Source: UBA6770 sp965660875 (GTDB lineage: Bacteria; Bacteroidota; Bacteroidia; Flavobacteriales_G; Salibacteraceae). Taken from it: 64,000 bases of DNA. This document shows positions 18,754 to 27,900 of the stretch, in pieces. Below the pieces are notes generated by a model. The model made no database searches. It saw only the letters and a list, made by a program, of their open reading frames with translations, and was not told the origin of the DNA. The stretch spans positions 6,373-70,372 of the forward strand of contig CBFIBQ010000017.1 in NCBI GenBank assembly GCA_965660875.1, in the 5' to 3' direction. Each line of letters begins with the position of its first letter. Position 1 is the stretch's first letter. A program made the position numbers and the translations under genes.

Positions 18754-19195
18754 TTAGAAGGTTATTTTCTGAAATTCACTACTCGTAGGACCAACAACTC
18801 CAATTAAATACCAACCTTTATTCAAACCTTTAGTATCAATCGTTATCGCGTCATCAATCTTTACGTTCTTAAGGTCAATTAACTTCGACAACCTTCCCAA
18901 AGCATCTATTACGTGAATTTTTGTTTCTGCAGTTGGCTGCATGCTAAACTGAAGTGTAACAGAGCTACCAACATTAATTATTGTAAAGGAGTTATTGACC
19001 TCAGTGTTCGTTTTTATATGAATAGGAATAACTTCACTGTAACCGATCTGTCCATTAAAATCTACTTGTTTTAAACGGTAGTAAATAAGCTGTATTTGTG
19101 TCAACAGTGTCATCTTGAAACGAATACAGACTCGCCTAATTGGTAGTACCTTGACCTAATTGTTTCTGGAATAACCAAAAAAACACCCAATAAGG
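18754..19195 (-). pseudogene. Decayed T9SS cargo paralogue (C-terminal part)
   Basis: On the minus strand this segment reads as the C-terminal module of the two neighbouring cargo proteins. It begins around 'LGQGTTN', hits an in-frame TAG where the paralogues have Lys or Glu ('GTTNKVH', 'GTTNEVH'), continues 'ASLYSFQDD', and then needs removal of one T near 19085 to restore 'YYRLKQVDFNG'. From there the frame is intact to 'KGWYLIGVVG...FQKITF'. No signal peptide or N-terminal domain remains. It is a truncated copy with at least one nonsense and one frameshift change. Confidence 0.8.
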
Positions 19196-19298
19196 TGCAA
19201 ATTTATATTGATCGTAAATTATAAGAAAATACGTTGTAATTTTCTGGGGCAACGGTTTTTAATTGACTTCGAAAGAACAATTAAATGATAATATAGGC

Positions 19299-19332
19299 TT
19301 TTGCACTATTACTTACAATTTCATTAGTTTCG
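19299..19332 (+). promoter_or_regulatory. Candidate promoter for choice-of-anchor protein
   Basis: TTTTG at 19299-19303 and TAGTTTCG at 19325-19332 (one mismatch to TAnnTTTG) are 21 bases apart. This fits the Bacteroidota -33/-7 arrangement and ends 17 bases before the ATG at 19350. Confidence 0.4.
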
Positions 19333-19349
19333 TCCGAAACTATCAAACT

Positions 19350-22300
19350 ATGAAAACTAGAATATTAACTTTAAGTCTCGTTTTTCTTGCATCGTTATCT
19401 TTTGCCCAAAGCCCTACTGCTCCAGCATTGGATTTCAATATGTTCATTGAAAACAATGGCTATTTAGTGACCAATGAAACTGAAGGACCAGTAGCAATAG
19501 GTTGTGATCTTTGGATTAAAGGAAACTACCAAGTAAGCACAAATCAAAAAGGAACGTTTAAAGTGGGTGGATTACCCACGACTTTGGTTGTTGGTAACAA
19601 AGTTAAATTTAAAGCAGGAAACTCGCTTCAAGTAAATAGCAATGGATATGTAAAAATTGGTGATTGTACAGGAGCTAATGTATGGTATAAGGATCAAAAC
19701 AATGCTTTCTCTCCAATACGAGTAACTAAGAATAACTATTACAACTCTACTCCATACTTGCACTTGCAAGCTAATTCTCAAAATTTGGGGGTAAGTGCAA
19801 CAAATAACCCAATTTGTCAGTCAAATGTTATTGATTTTGGTGACGCATTCTCAAAACTAAAGACCAATTCAAGCAATTTGAGTTTATGTTCTCATAATGC
19901 GCAGTTAACCAATGCCAACGGACAAGCAGTAACCGTGAGCAACTTACCTAGTCAGGTTAAAATTAACCTATCGAGTGGAAAGAATGTTTTAAACCTTACT
20001 GGTAGTCAATTAAATAGTGTTCAAATATTTACATACAATCAAAAGCCAAGTGCAAGTCAATACTTGATTATTAATGTTGATGCTCAGGGAACTTTCAATT
20101 GGAATGTTTGGAACCAAGCTGGAGTTGGTCAACAAGATTGTCCATATATTCTATACAATTTCTACAATACAACGAAATTGGTTATTAAAGGAAATTCAAC
20201 TATTGAAGGAACAGTGCTAGCACCAAAAGCTTACATAGAAAAAATTGTAAACCAAAGTAATATTGAAGGACAAGTAATTGGTACTTTCTTTTACCATAAA
20301 GGAGGGGAATTACATTACGCACCATTTGCTCCAAATGAACAAGGTTGTGCTCCAAGCAATACTCCTACAGCTAGCAGCTTTAATTTTAGCGATTCTGCAA
20401 TGTGCTTAATTGGCAATTATTTTTCATTTTTCAATAACTCAACTGGAGATGGCCCATTAAGCTACAAATGGACCTTCGGAGATGGTGATACAAGCACATC
20501 TACAAACACTGCTCACACTTATTCTACTCCTGGTACTTATCAAGTTACTTTAATCACAACTTCTAATAACGGCAGCGATACTTCAACCAAATCGGTTACA
20601 GTACATCCAATGCCTCTCGCAAACTTTAGCGTAAACGATACCGTTCAAGACAGTACCAACAATCAATTTATTTTTACTGCACTTCAAACAACTGGAATAC
20701 AAAATTACAAATGGAATTTTGGAGATAGTTCTCTAAGTAACGGTACTTCTAGCGTTTCAAATCATATTTATGCTGGACCAGGTGCTTATACTGTTAACTT
20801 GGATGTAACCGATGTCAACGGTTGTGAAAACAATGCCTGCCTATTAGTTACTGTTGAACAAGATTCTTGTGGTTCAGGAAATGATGGGGGATTAGAAAGT
20901 CACAGTTTAGAGGGAATTGTTTCCGCAATGAATTATAAGAATGCGAAAAACAGCAAACAAAAGTTTAATCCGCATACTGCACCTAAGTTTGAAAAATCAG
21001 GAATCAATTTTGGTTCAAGAGGAAATGGCAGTCCTACCCTTGAACAATTTTTTCCTGCAAGCTTAAAAATGGGTGGAAGTGCAATTAAGAGTTCTCCTGA
21101 TCATTTATTAGGCATAACTAATGCAAAGGAAATCACTTCGGTTGATTATCTAGTTAATAATAAAACAAGAGCTTCTGTTTTAGCGAGTATTACGAATGAA
21201 AAACCATACAGTCATACAAAATACACTTGCGATAGATTTCAAAAATCAGAAATTGTTTTCTTAGATAAAGTAACTATAGAACAGGAAGACTTCATTCTTT
21301 TCGTTCTGAAAAGACATAACGGAGTTTATGAATATGGAATTGAGTTTACTACAGGCTATGATGTTGGTGAAAATCAATTTGGATTACAGTCTAATTGGTT
21401 AATTGATGAATATGCTCCAAAAGATACGAACTACAATTTTCAAGTTTGGGCTACCAATGCTGAAATAACAAAGAATCTCGTAGGTGAAATAATTCGGAAC
21501 CTATCAGTTAAAAAGCCCGTTGTCTCTATTCAACCTTTTGAGCTTCCAGCAGTATATGTTACAAAAGGAGAACGCATAGGAAGTGAATTGGTTTTAAGTG
21601 TTTTAAACACTACTAAAGACCCTTTCCTTACGGTTAAATGGGTTGGTCGTCCTAATGAACAAACCGTTTTTGATACGCTTTACAAAACAGTATTAACTAA
21701 GGAATTTGAAACAGAAGAAGTTCGTTTTAATGTAAATGATGAATATGAATTTGACATCTACTTTTATCTAAACGATAAGTTGATGGATAAAATTTATATG
21801 GCTGATGCTAACTGGGGATTGGATTATGTTAGAACATATACTTCAGTTTCCAATTATGAAATCACCAACGATGCTTCTCGTAACTATGCTGATCAATACC
21901 CATTGTATAGAAATGTTTCTTTAGAAGCAAATACAGCGGATTACATAAGCTTATACAAAGACTTAACAGCGGGAACATTACCTACTGATTTGAGTAACTA
22001 CAAAGGACTTAGTTTTTATGCTAAAGGAGAGGGTAAAATGCTAATCAGGCTATCTTCTGCTAACATTACTAATTGGAGAGCTCAATACAAAACATACATC
22101 GATCTCAACCCAGAAGGAGAATTACACCAAATTGCTTTCGCAGATTTTTATTCTGATAGTTCTTCTGCAAATATTTCTACAACCCAGTTGTCAAATATTT
22201 CTTTTACCTATGAATCTAAGAGCTTTGATTATGAAGATATAGCTTATGATTTAAGTGAAGCTGCGTTTGTCAAAGAATTCGTGGAAATTGATAAAAATGT

Positions 22301-22586
22301 GTCCGTTGACGAATTGACAACACCGCATAAAACACTAAGTATTTACCCTAACCCTAACAACGGAAGGTTCAGTTTGATTTTTAATTCAACTGTTGCTGGA
22401 GAGGCTTCAATTGTTGTGACTGATGTACAGGGTAGAATTATTAATAAGACTCAAATATCAGACTCTGAAGAGGGAGAAAATCAAGTTCAGATTTTCCTTG
22501 GAGATGAACTTGAAGTTGGAACATATATGGTTACCTTAGAATTTGAAAATGGTCAAAGACAATTCGCAAAAATGGTAAAGCATTAA
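19350..22586 (+). CDS. Secreted choice-of-anchor A / PKD protein with T9SS sorting domain
   Basis: The protein of 1078 residues starts at the ATG at 19350 ('MKTRILTLSLVFL', signal peptide ending 'SLSFAQ'). An upstream in-frame start at 19263 precedes the likely promoter and adds no sensible sequence. Residues ~25-325 resemble the choice-of-anchor A fold ('FNMFIENNGYLVTNETEGPVA' opening; 'IEGTVLAPKAYIEK' near its end). Two PKD domains follow ('YKWTFGDGDTSTS', 'YKWNFGDSSLSNG'), then ~450 residues without a recognised family, and a T9SS type A sorting domain from 'LSIYPNPNNGRFSLIF'. It is probably a cell-surface or released adhesin-like protein. A strong terminator follows. Confidence 0.87.
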   Translation: MKTRILTLSLVFLASLSFAQSPTAPALDFNMFIENNGYLVTNETEGPVAIGCDLWIKGNYQVSTNQKGTFKVGGLPTTLVVGNKVKFKAGNSLQVNSNGYVKIGDCTGANVWYKDQNNAFSPIRVTKNNYYNSTPYLHLQANSQNLGVSATNNPICQSNVIDFGDAFSKLKTNSSNLSLCSHNAQLTNANGQAVTVSNLPSQVKINLSSGKNVLNLTGSQLNSVQIFTYNQKPSASQYLIINVDAQGTFNWNVWNQAGVGQQDCPYILYNFYNTTKLVIKGNSTIEGTVLAPKAYIEKIVNQSNIEGQVIGTFFYHKGGELHYAPFAPNEQGCAPSNTPTASSFNFSDSAMCLIGNYFSFFNNSTGDGPLSYKWTFGDGDTSTSTNTAHTYSTPGTYQVTLITTSNNGSDTSTKSVTVHPMPLANFSVNDTVQDSTNNQFIFTALQTTGIQNYKWNFGDSSLSNGTSSVSNHIYAGPGAYTVNLDVTDVNGCENNACLLVTVEQDSCGSGNDGGLESHSLEGIVSAMNYKNAKNSKQKFNPHTAPKFEKSGINFGSRGNGSPTLEQFFPASLKMGGSAIKSSPDHLLGITNAKEITSVDYLVNNKTRASVLASITNEKPYSHTKYTCDRFQKSEIVFLDKVTIEQEDFILFVLKRHNGVYEYGIEFTTGYDVGENQFGLQSNWLIDEYAPKDTNYNFQVWATNAEITKNLVGEIIRNLSVKKPVVSIQPFELPAVYVTKGERIGSELVLSVLNTTKDPFLTVKWVGRPNEQTVFDTLYKTVLTKEFETEEVRFNVNDEYEFDIYFYLNDKLMDKIYMADANWGLDYVRTYTSVSNYEITNDASRNYADQYPLYRNVSLEANTADYISLYKDLTAGTLPTDLSNYKGLSFYAKGEGKMLIRLSSANITNWRAQYKTYIDLNPEGELHQIAFADFYSDSSSANISTTQLSNISFTYESKSFDYEDIAYDLSEAAFVKEFVEIDKNVSVDELTTPHKTLSIYPNPNNGRFSLIFNSTVAGEASIVVTDVQGRIINKTQISDSEEGENQVQIFLGDELEVGTYMVTLEFENGQRQFAKMVKH

Positions 22587-22608
22587 ACTTTAGGTAATAT
22601 TTAAACTG

Positions 22609-22641
22609 AAAAGAGCTGATATTTTATCAGCTCTTTTTTTG
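22609..22641 (+). terminator. Intrinsic terminator
   Basis: AAGAGCTGATA-TTT-TATCAGCTCTT forms a near-perfect hairpin followed by a run of T, 23 bases after the stop of the choice-of-anchor gene. Confidence 0.9.
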
Positions 22642-22957
22642 TTTAATATGCAATATAATAACTTCACGTAATAAACCATTATTATCAGATAAAACCAATG
22701 GAGCTATTAGGTAAATTCAATTACCTACACAATTAAAAGCATTATTTACAAAAGAGTAGTTTAAACGAATCATAAGGGGCAACTATAAATTTTTAGGAAC
22801 AAATGGTTACTATAGAAAAAATTGATAGTCTACATATATGTGCGTCAACCTTCTAAATAAGTGTCGGTTCTTTAATGAACATATATACCAAATAACTGAA
22901 TCATTTAAGTTGTGTAGATAGTATTCTACTCTAAAAACACTACATACTTTTAATACA
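22642..22957. other. Intergenic region with nothing recognised
   Basis: About 315 AT-rich bases between the terminator and the convergent cargo gene. No open frame, RNA fold, repeat or convincing promoter was seen. Confidence 0.5.
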
Positions 22958-23950
22958 CTAATCAATTAAAACCATTCTCTCAAAATGAGCATTATCTTCT
23001 CCTATTATACCTATTGCATACCACCCAGCAGAATAATTGGATAAGTCAATTTGAAACACTTCACCACCTAAAATCTGCTCAAACTGCTTTTCGTGAACTA
23101 AGGTGCCATCAGCCCTCAACACCTTAACCATTGTTCTCTCTTTGTATTTGTCTTGAAAAGCTACACTGACAATCGATCCATTTTGATTAAATCTATAGTC
23201 GTGGCCTTGTAATTCAATTAATTCCGATTGAACTATATGGCTAACATCTTCACTACCATTAAAATCGATTTGTCTTAACCGGTAATAGGCTATTTCTCGC
23301 ACATCAACTTGTTTGTCTGTATAACTGTAAAAATGAACTTCGTTTGTTGTACCATTTCCTGTAATTTGACCAATCGCCTCCCAGTCTGAATTCTGCATTC
23401 GTTCAATTATAAAATAATCATTGTTTATTTCAGAGACCGTTTCCCATTCAAGGTCAACCCTATCGGCAAAAGTTTTTGCTAAAAAACTAACCAAGTCAAC
23501 AGGTAAAATAGTTGCAACACAATCAAATGTTTGATAGCTTATGCTTGGACCTGATATACTGATACTAGTAACACTGCATTCTAGGTCTGCCAAAGTTAAC
23601 TTAGAGCAGTCATTATTCCACTGATTACCTCCAGTAGTTGTGCTCGCAGTGCCTCCACTATTATTCATATTAAAGAATAAGGATTGTGATCCACATTTAA
23701 CATTACCTTGGAGAGTGTTTAAATTCGCTGGAATATTTGAACCTGTAAAGCTCACATCATAAGTAAGTGCCACATCATAATTATAACCTGGACCAGGGCA
23801 TTGGTCATTCCCTCTTACTATCGAATCTAATTGGATTTCAATATTTACAGTGTATCCATTCGTGGAATTAACTGAACATTGCGCCTGAGTGGTGCTCCAA
23901 GTGAAAAGTAGCCAAACAGAAATAATAATTTTAGAAAAAAAAGTATTCAT
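22958..23950 (-). CDS. Secreted T9SS cargo protein, paralogue of 17475-18446
   Basis: The 330-residue protein has a signal peptide ending 'TTQAQ' and an N-terminal ~130-residue beta-rich region with paired cysteines and no recognised family. The C-terminal half begins 'LPVDLVSFLAKTF' and carries 'WETVSEINNDYFIIERMQ', 'YYRLRQIDFNGS' and the end 'AGWYAIGIIGEDNAHFERM'. This half is clearly homologous to the gene at 17475-18446 and to the pseudogene at 18754-19195, whereas the N-terminal regions differ. It is probably exported by Sec and T9SS. Confidence 0.82.
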   Translation of the reverse strand: MNTFFSKIIISVWLLFTWSTTQAQCSVNSTNGYTVNIEIQLDSIVRGNDQCPGPGYNYDVALTYDVSFTGSNIPANLNTLQGNVKCGSQSLFFNMNNSGGTASTTTGGNQWNNDCSKLTLADLECSVTSISISGPSISYQTFDCVATILPVDLVSFLAKTFADRVDLEWETVSEINNDYFIIERMQNSDWEAIGQITGNGTTNEVHFYSYTDKQVDVREIAYYRLRQIDFNGSEDVSHIVQSELIELQGHDYRFNQNGSIVSVAFQDKYKERTMVKVLRADGTLVHEKQFEQILGGEVFQIDLSNYSAGWYAIGIIGEDNAHFERMVLID

Positions 23951-23968
23951 AGTTTAATCTAGGTTTTA

Positions 23969-23976
23969 CAAAGGTA
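23969..23976 (-). promoter_or_regulatory. Candidate -7 promoter box (TACCTTTG)
   Basis: Exact TAnnTTTG match on the minus strand, 18 bases before the ATG at 23950. Confidence 0.45.
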
Positions 23977-24041
23977 TAATTGTCTTCGTTTAACTAATAC
24001 CCCAAGTTTAAGAATACGTCAGTTTGTCATACTTAGTTGCG

Positions 24042-24057
24042 TGGCATAACGATTGAA
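24042..24057 (+). promoter_or_regulatory. Sigma54-like -24/-12 promoter of htpG
   Basis: TGGCAT-N5-TTGAA closely follows the RpoN consensus TGGCAC-N5-TTGCA with exact spacing, 51 bases before the htpG start. Just upstream at 24017-24030 is GTCAGTTTGTCAT. As far as I recall, similar TGTCA/TGGCA wording precedes heat-shock genes in other Bacteroidota. Confidence 0.6.
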
Positions 24058-24108
24058 CAAGCAATTCAACGACAAAAAATAATTGAATAAACCTAAATAA
24101 CTGAAAAA

Positions 24109-26004
24109 ATGGCAACAGGAAAAATAAACGTTCAAGCGGATAACATTTTCCCGATTATCAAAAAATTCTTATACTCTGATCACGAAATTTTTCTTCGTGA
24201 ACTAGTATCTAATGCAGTTGATGCAACTCAAAAATTAAAAACGCTTCAAAAAATTGGCGAATTCAAAGAGGAATTGGGCGATACGCAAATTGAAGTTTCC
24301 TTTGACGAAAAAGCTAAGACCATAACCATAGAAGATAAAGGTCTTGGAATGACTGAAGAAGAAGTCAAAAAATACTTAAATCAGGTGGCTTTTTCTGGCG
24401 CTGAAGAATTCGTAAAAAAATACGAAGGCGAAGCAGAGCAAATTATTGGTCATTTTGGATTGGGCTTTTACTCTGCTTTTATGGTATCTGACAAGGTAAC
24501 GGTAGAAACTAAATCATTTAAAGACGAGCCTGCTGTGCTATGGGAATGCGAAGGCGACCCAGAATTCAAAATCAAGAAATCTAAAAAAGAATCTAGAGGT
24601 ACTAAAATCACCTTGCACATTGCAGAAGATTCTAAAGAATTTTTGGAAGAGCAACGCATTGCTGGAATTTTAGATAAGTATTGCAAGTTCTTGCCAGTTG
24701 CAATCAAATTCGGGACTAAAACCGAAAAAATTGACGACCCTTCTGGAGCAAAGGACGAAAACGATAAGGTTAAGCAAATTGACAATGTTGTTGATAATGT
24801 AGTGAACAACCCCAACCCAGCTTGGAACAAAAAACCTGCGGACCTAAAAAAGGATGATTACAATAATTTCTATCGTGAGTTGTATCCAATGACCTTTGAA
24901 GAGCCATTGTTCAACATTCACCTAAATGTAGATTTCCCGTTCAACCTTACCGGAATTCTGTACTTCCCAAAACTGGCCAATGCAAACAATTTGCAGTTGC
25001 AGAAAAATAAAATTCAACTGTACTCTAATCAAGTTTTCATTACCGATTCTGTTGAAGGAATCGTACCTGAATTCTTGACGTTATTGCATGGAGTAATTGA
25101 TTCTCCGGATATTCCTCTGAACGTGTCTCGTTCTTATTTGCAGTCAGACGGAAACGTTAAAAAAATAAGCGGTCACATTACCAAAAAGGTTGCAGACAAG
25201 TTGTCTTCAATGTTCAAAAAAGACCGAGCGGATTTTGAAGCAAAATGGGATGACGTTAAAATTTTCATGGAATACGGAATGCTCACCGAAGAGAAATTCT
25301 ACAGTAAAGCAGAGAAAATATTCCTTTTAAAGAATGTAGACGGTTCGTACAAAACAATCGAAGAGTTTAAAGAAGAAATCAAGGAAAACCAGACGAATAA
25401 GGACGGTAAGGTTGTGATTCTTTATGCTTCTGATAAAGATGAGCAACACGCATACATTGATGCGGCTGAAAACAAGGGCTACAAAGTCATTGAAATGGCC
25501 AGTCCACTTTCTGCGCACATTGTGCAACAATTGGAAACTAAGTTGGAGAACGTAACCTTTGCTCGAGTTGATTCAGATACCATTGACAAATTGGTTGCTA
25601 AAGACGAAGTTGCGAAACACAACTTAACTGAAGATCAAGAAAAAGACTTGAAAGAAGTTATCGAAGGTGTGGTTGATAAAGGTTCTTACACGGTAGTTTT
25701 AGAAAACTTGAGTGAAAACGACAGCCCAATGATGATTACACAGTCAGAATTTATGCGCAGAATGAAAGAACAAAGCGCTGTTGGTGGCGGTGGAATGATG
25801 GGAATGGGCAACATGCCGGATATGTACAATTTGGTAGTAAACGCTAATCACCCATTGACTAGTAAAATTCTATTGGAGCAGGACGCGGATAAAAAATCAA
25901 AACTTGCAAAACAAGCAGCGGACCTAGCCAAACTTGCACAAGGCCTTCTATCAGGCAAAGACTTAACTAGCTTTGTAAAAAGAAGTGTTGAATTAATTGA
26001 TTAA
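24109..26004 (+). CDS. htpG: Chaperone HtpG (bacterial Hsp90)
   Basis: HtpG is a cytoplasmic ATP-dependent dimeric chaperone. The 631-residue protein has the N-terminal GHKL ATPase domain ('FLRELVSNAVDATQKL' with the catalytic Glu; 'DKGLGMTEEE'; 'GHFGLGFYSAFMV'), the middle domain with 'LNVSRSYLQSDGNVKKI', and a C-terminal dimerisation domain. It has a full family length. The gene has its own promoter and is followed by a hairpin, so it is probably transcribed alone. Confidence 0.97.
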   Translation: MATGKINVQADNIFPIIKKFLYSDHEIFLRELVSNAVDATQKLKTLQKIGEFKEELGDTQIEVSFDEKAKTITIEDKGLGMTEEEVKKYLNQVAFSGAEEFVKKYEGEAEQIIGHFGLGFYSAFMVSDKVTVETKSFKDEPAVLWECEGDPEFKIKKSKKESRGTKITLHIAEDSKEFLEEQRIAGILDKYCKFLPVAIKFGTKTEKIDDPSGAKDENDKVKQIDNVVDNVVNNPNPAWNKKPADLKKDDYNNFYRELYPMTFEEPLFNIHLNVDFPFNLTGILYFPKLANANNLQLQKNKIQLYSNQVFITDSVEGIVPEFLTLLHGVIDSPDIPLNVSRSYLQSDGNVKKISGHITKKVADKLSSMFKKDRADFEAKWDDVKIFMEYGMLTEEKFYSKAEKIFLLKNVDGSYKTIEEFKEEIKENQTNKDGKVVILYASDKDEQHAYIDAAENKGYKVIEMASPLSAHIVQQLETKLENVTFARVDSDTIDKLVAKDEVAKHNLTEDQEKDLKEVIEGVVDKGSYTVVLENLSENDSPMMITQSEFMRRMKEQSAVGGGGMMGMGNMPDMYNLVVNANHPLTSKILLEQDADKKSKLAKQAADLAKLAQGLLSGKDLTSFVKRSVELID

Positions 26005-26011
26005 TAAAAAG

Positions 26012-26045
26012 ACACTACCAGTTGATTTCAGCTGGTAGTGTTTCA
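26012..26045 (+). terminator. Hairpin terminator after htpG
   Basis: ACACTACCAG-N10-CTGGTAGTGT forms a perfect 10-bp stem followed by TTCATTT, a weak U tract. It ends about 10 bases before the LemA start. Confidence 0.65.
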
Positions 26046-26054
26046 TTTCATACT

Positions 26055-26636
26055 ATGAAAAAACTACAAAGTATAATTGTTATCTCCGTCCTGGCGATGC
26101 TACTGAGCTCTTGTGGATACAACAGCATGGTAGAAAAAGATGAGTCTATTGCTAAACAATGGGCGCAAGTAGAAAATCAGTATCAAAGAAGAGCTGATTT
26201 AATACCGAATCTTGTAAATACCGTAAAGGGTTATGCCGATTTTGAAAAAGAAACCCTTACAAAAGTGGTTGAAGCCAGAGCAAAAGCGACAAGCGTTCAA
26301 GTGGATGCAAACAATTTGAGTCCAGAAGCCATAAAAAAGTATCAAGCGGCTCAAGGAGAATTGTCTGGAGCATTATCAAGGTTATTAGTCTCTGTTGAAC
26401 GCTACCCTGACCTAAAGGCAAACCAAAATTTCTTGGAGTTGCAGGCCCAATTGGAAGGAACAGAAAACAGAATTTCAACGGAAAGAAAACGATTTAATGA
26501 TGCGGTAGGTGATTACAATTCGTATATACGAAAATTCCCTAGAAACCTTTACGCAGGTGCCTTTGATTTTGAAAAGAAAGGGTATTTCGAGGCGGATAAA
26601 GGCAGCGAAAAAGCGCCGAACGTAAACTTTAACTAA
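26055..26636 (+). CDS. LemA family protein
   Basis: The 193-residue protein starts at the ATG at 26055 ('MKKLQSIIVISVLA'). A frame extension to 26022 runs through the htpG terminator hairpin and is rejected. It has an N-terminal hydrophobic anchor with a possible lipobox ('MLLSSCGYNS'), then the LemA core with 'VENQYQRRADLIPNLVNTVK' and 'AVGDYNSYIRKFPRN', forming long helices. LemA proteins are membrane-anchored with unknown function. They are often followed by TPM-domain proteins, as here. Confidence 0.93.
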   Translation: MKKLQSIIVISVLAMLLSSCGYNSMVEKDESIAKQWAQVENQYQRRADLIPNLVNTVKGYADFEKETLTKVVEARAKATSVQVDANNLSPEAIKKYQAAQGELSGALSRLLVSVERYPDLKANQNFLELQAQLEGTENRISTERKRFNDAVGDYNSYIRKFPRNLYAGAFDFEKKGYFEADKGSEKAPNVNFN

Positions 26637-26639
26637 ACT

Positions 26640-27080
26640 ATGAGCGCAGAAAACTTTTTTAATTCCGATCAACGCAAGAGAATTGTTTCAGCTATCGAAA
26701 AGGCAGAACTCAATACTTCTGGGGAAATTCGAGTCCACATTGAAAACCACTGTAAGGGTGAAGTTTTGGACAGAACTGCAAAAGTATTCTCTGTGCTAAA
26801 AATGCATGAAACACATTTAAGAAATGGTGTTTTGATTTACTTAGCCGTTAAAGACAAAAGGTTTGCTATTATTGGTGATGTGGGCATTAACAGTAAAGTT
26901 AGCTCCACCTTTTGGGACAGAACCAAATCTATTATGCTAGAAGAATTTAAAAAAGGCAAGTTTTGTGAAGGCTTGGAAAAAGGAATTGAATCGGCTGGAG
27001 ATCAGCTCAACGAATTCTTCCCATACCAAACAGATGACATCAACGAATTAAGCAACGAAATTTCATTTGGAAAAGACTAG
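26640..27080 (+). CDS. TPM-domain protein (soluble)
   Basis: The 146-residue protein consists almost entirely of a TPM domain: 'AELNTSGEIRVHIE', 'GVLIYLAVKDKRFAIIGD' and the helical 'FWDRTKSIMLEEFKKGKF'. It has no signal peptide, so it is predicted to be cytoplasmic, or attached through its neighbours. It starts 3 bases after LemA and ends 2 bases before the second TPM gene. The triplet LemA-TPM-TPM is a frequent arrangement whose role, perhaps in envelope maintenance, is not established. Confidence 0.88.
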   Translation: MSAENFFNSDQRKRIVSAIEKAELNTSGEIRVHIENHCKGEVLDRTAKVFSVLKMHETHLRNGVLIYLAVKDKRFAIIGDVGINSKVSSTFWDRTKSIMLEEFKKGKFCEGLEKGIESAGDQLNEFFPYQTDDINELSNEISFGKD

Positions 27081-27082
27081 AT

Positions 27083-27886
27083 ATGAAAAGACTATTTACG
27101 TTGCTCATATTTTTTCCTTTACTAACCCTTGCAGTAGGTAGCCAAACTTTTGACAAAGATGGAATACCAGTAAAACCAAGACCTGAACGCCTAGTAAACA
27201 TTATTGGTGAGGAGCAGCAGCTTTTTACAACAAGCCAAATCACTCAACTTGAATCCAACTTATCCGATTTTTCTAAAAGCACTGGAGTACAGATTGTTTT
27301 AGTTGTAACGCCAAACCTACACGGCTATGAAATTAATCAAGTAGCTACCGAAATAGGCCACAAATGGGGTGTTGGACAAAAAGGAAAAGATAACGGTATT
27401 GTTGTATTACTAAAACCAAAAACAACCAGCTCGAAAGGTCAAGTATTTATTGCAACCGGCTATGGGTTAGAAGGTGTAATACCAGATGCAATCGGAAAGC
27501 GGATAGTTGAAGTTGAAATGATTCCAGAGTTTCGAAAAGGAGATTATTATACGGGTGTACTTCGAGGTCTTGAAACTTTAAAAAGCCTAGCATTGAAAGA
27601 GTTTAGTGCCAAAGAATATTTGAATAAAACAGACGATAGCTCTGGAATTATTTCCCTGTTCCCTTTGATCCTAATTTTCGTGCTTGTTTATGCAATAATT
27701 AATCGAAGACGCAAAAGACACATTGGAAGCAGCTCCATTCCTTTTTGGACTGCCATGTGGCTTGGAGGCTCTATTAGTCGAGGAAGTGCAGGTGGAGGTT
27801 GGAGCGATTTTTCTAGCGGTTCAGGTGGCTTTGGCGGCTTTGGTGGCGGTGGCTTTGGCGGGGGCGGCGCTGGAGGCTCATGGTAA
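27083..27886 (+). CDS. TPM-domain membrane protein, YgcG type
   Basis: The 267-residue protein has a signal peptide ('LLIFFPLLTLAVGSQ'), a periplasmic TPM domain (~30-170, with 'TGVQIVLVVTPNL', 'GIVVLLKPK', 'IATGYGLEGVIPDAIG'), one membrane helix ('LFPLILIFVLVYAII') and a cytoplasmic tail that becomes a Gly/Ser/Phe repeat ('GGFGGFGGGGFGGG'). This order is typical of YgcG-like proteins, and the Gly-rich tail is normal for them. It is the last gene of the LemA-TPM-TPM group. Confidence 0.92.
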   Translation: MKRLFTLLIFFPLLTLAVGSQTFDKDGIPVKPRPERLVNIIGEEQQLFTTSQITQLESNLSDFSKSTGVQIVLVVTPNLHGYEINQVATEIGHKWGVGQKGKDNGIVVLLKPKTTSSKGQVFIATGYGLEGVIPDAIGKRIVEVEMIPEFRKGDYYTGVLRGLETLKSLALKEFSAKEYLNKTDDSSGIISLFPLILIFVLVYAIINRRRKRHIGSSSIPFWTAMWLGGSISRGSAGGGWSDFSSGSGGFGGFGGGGFGGGGAGGSW

Positions 27887-27900
27887 TCTAAATTATTTTT

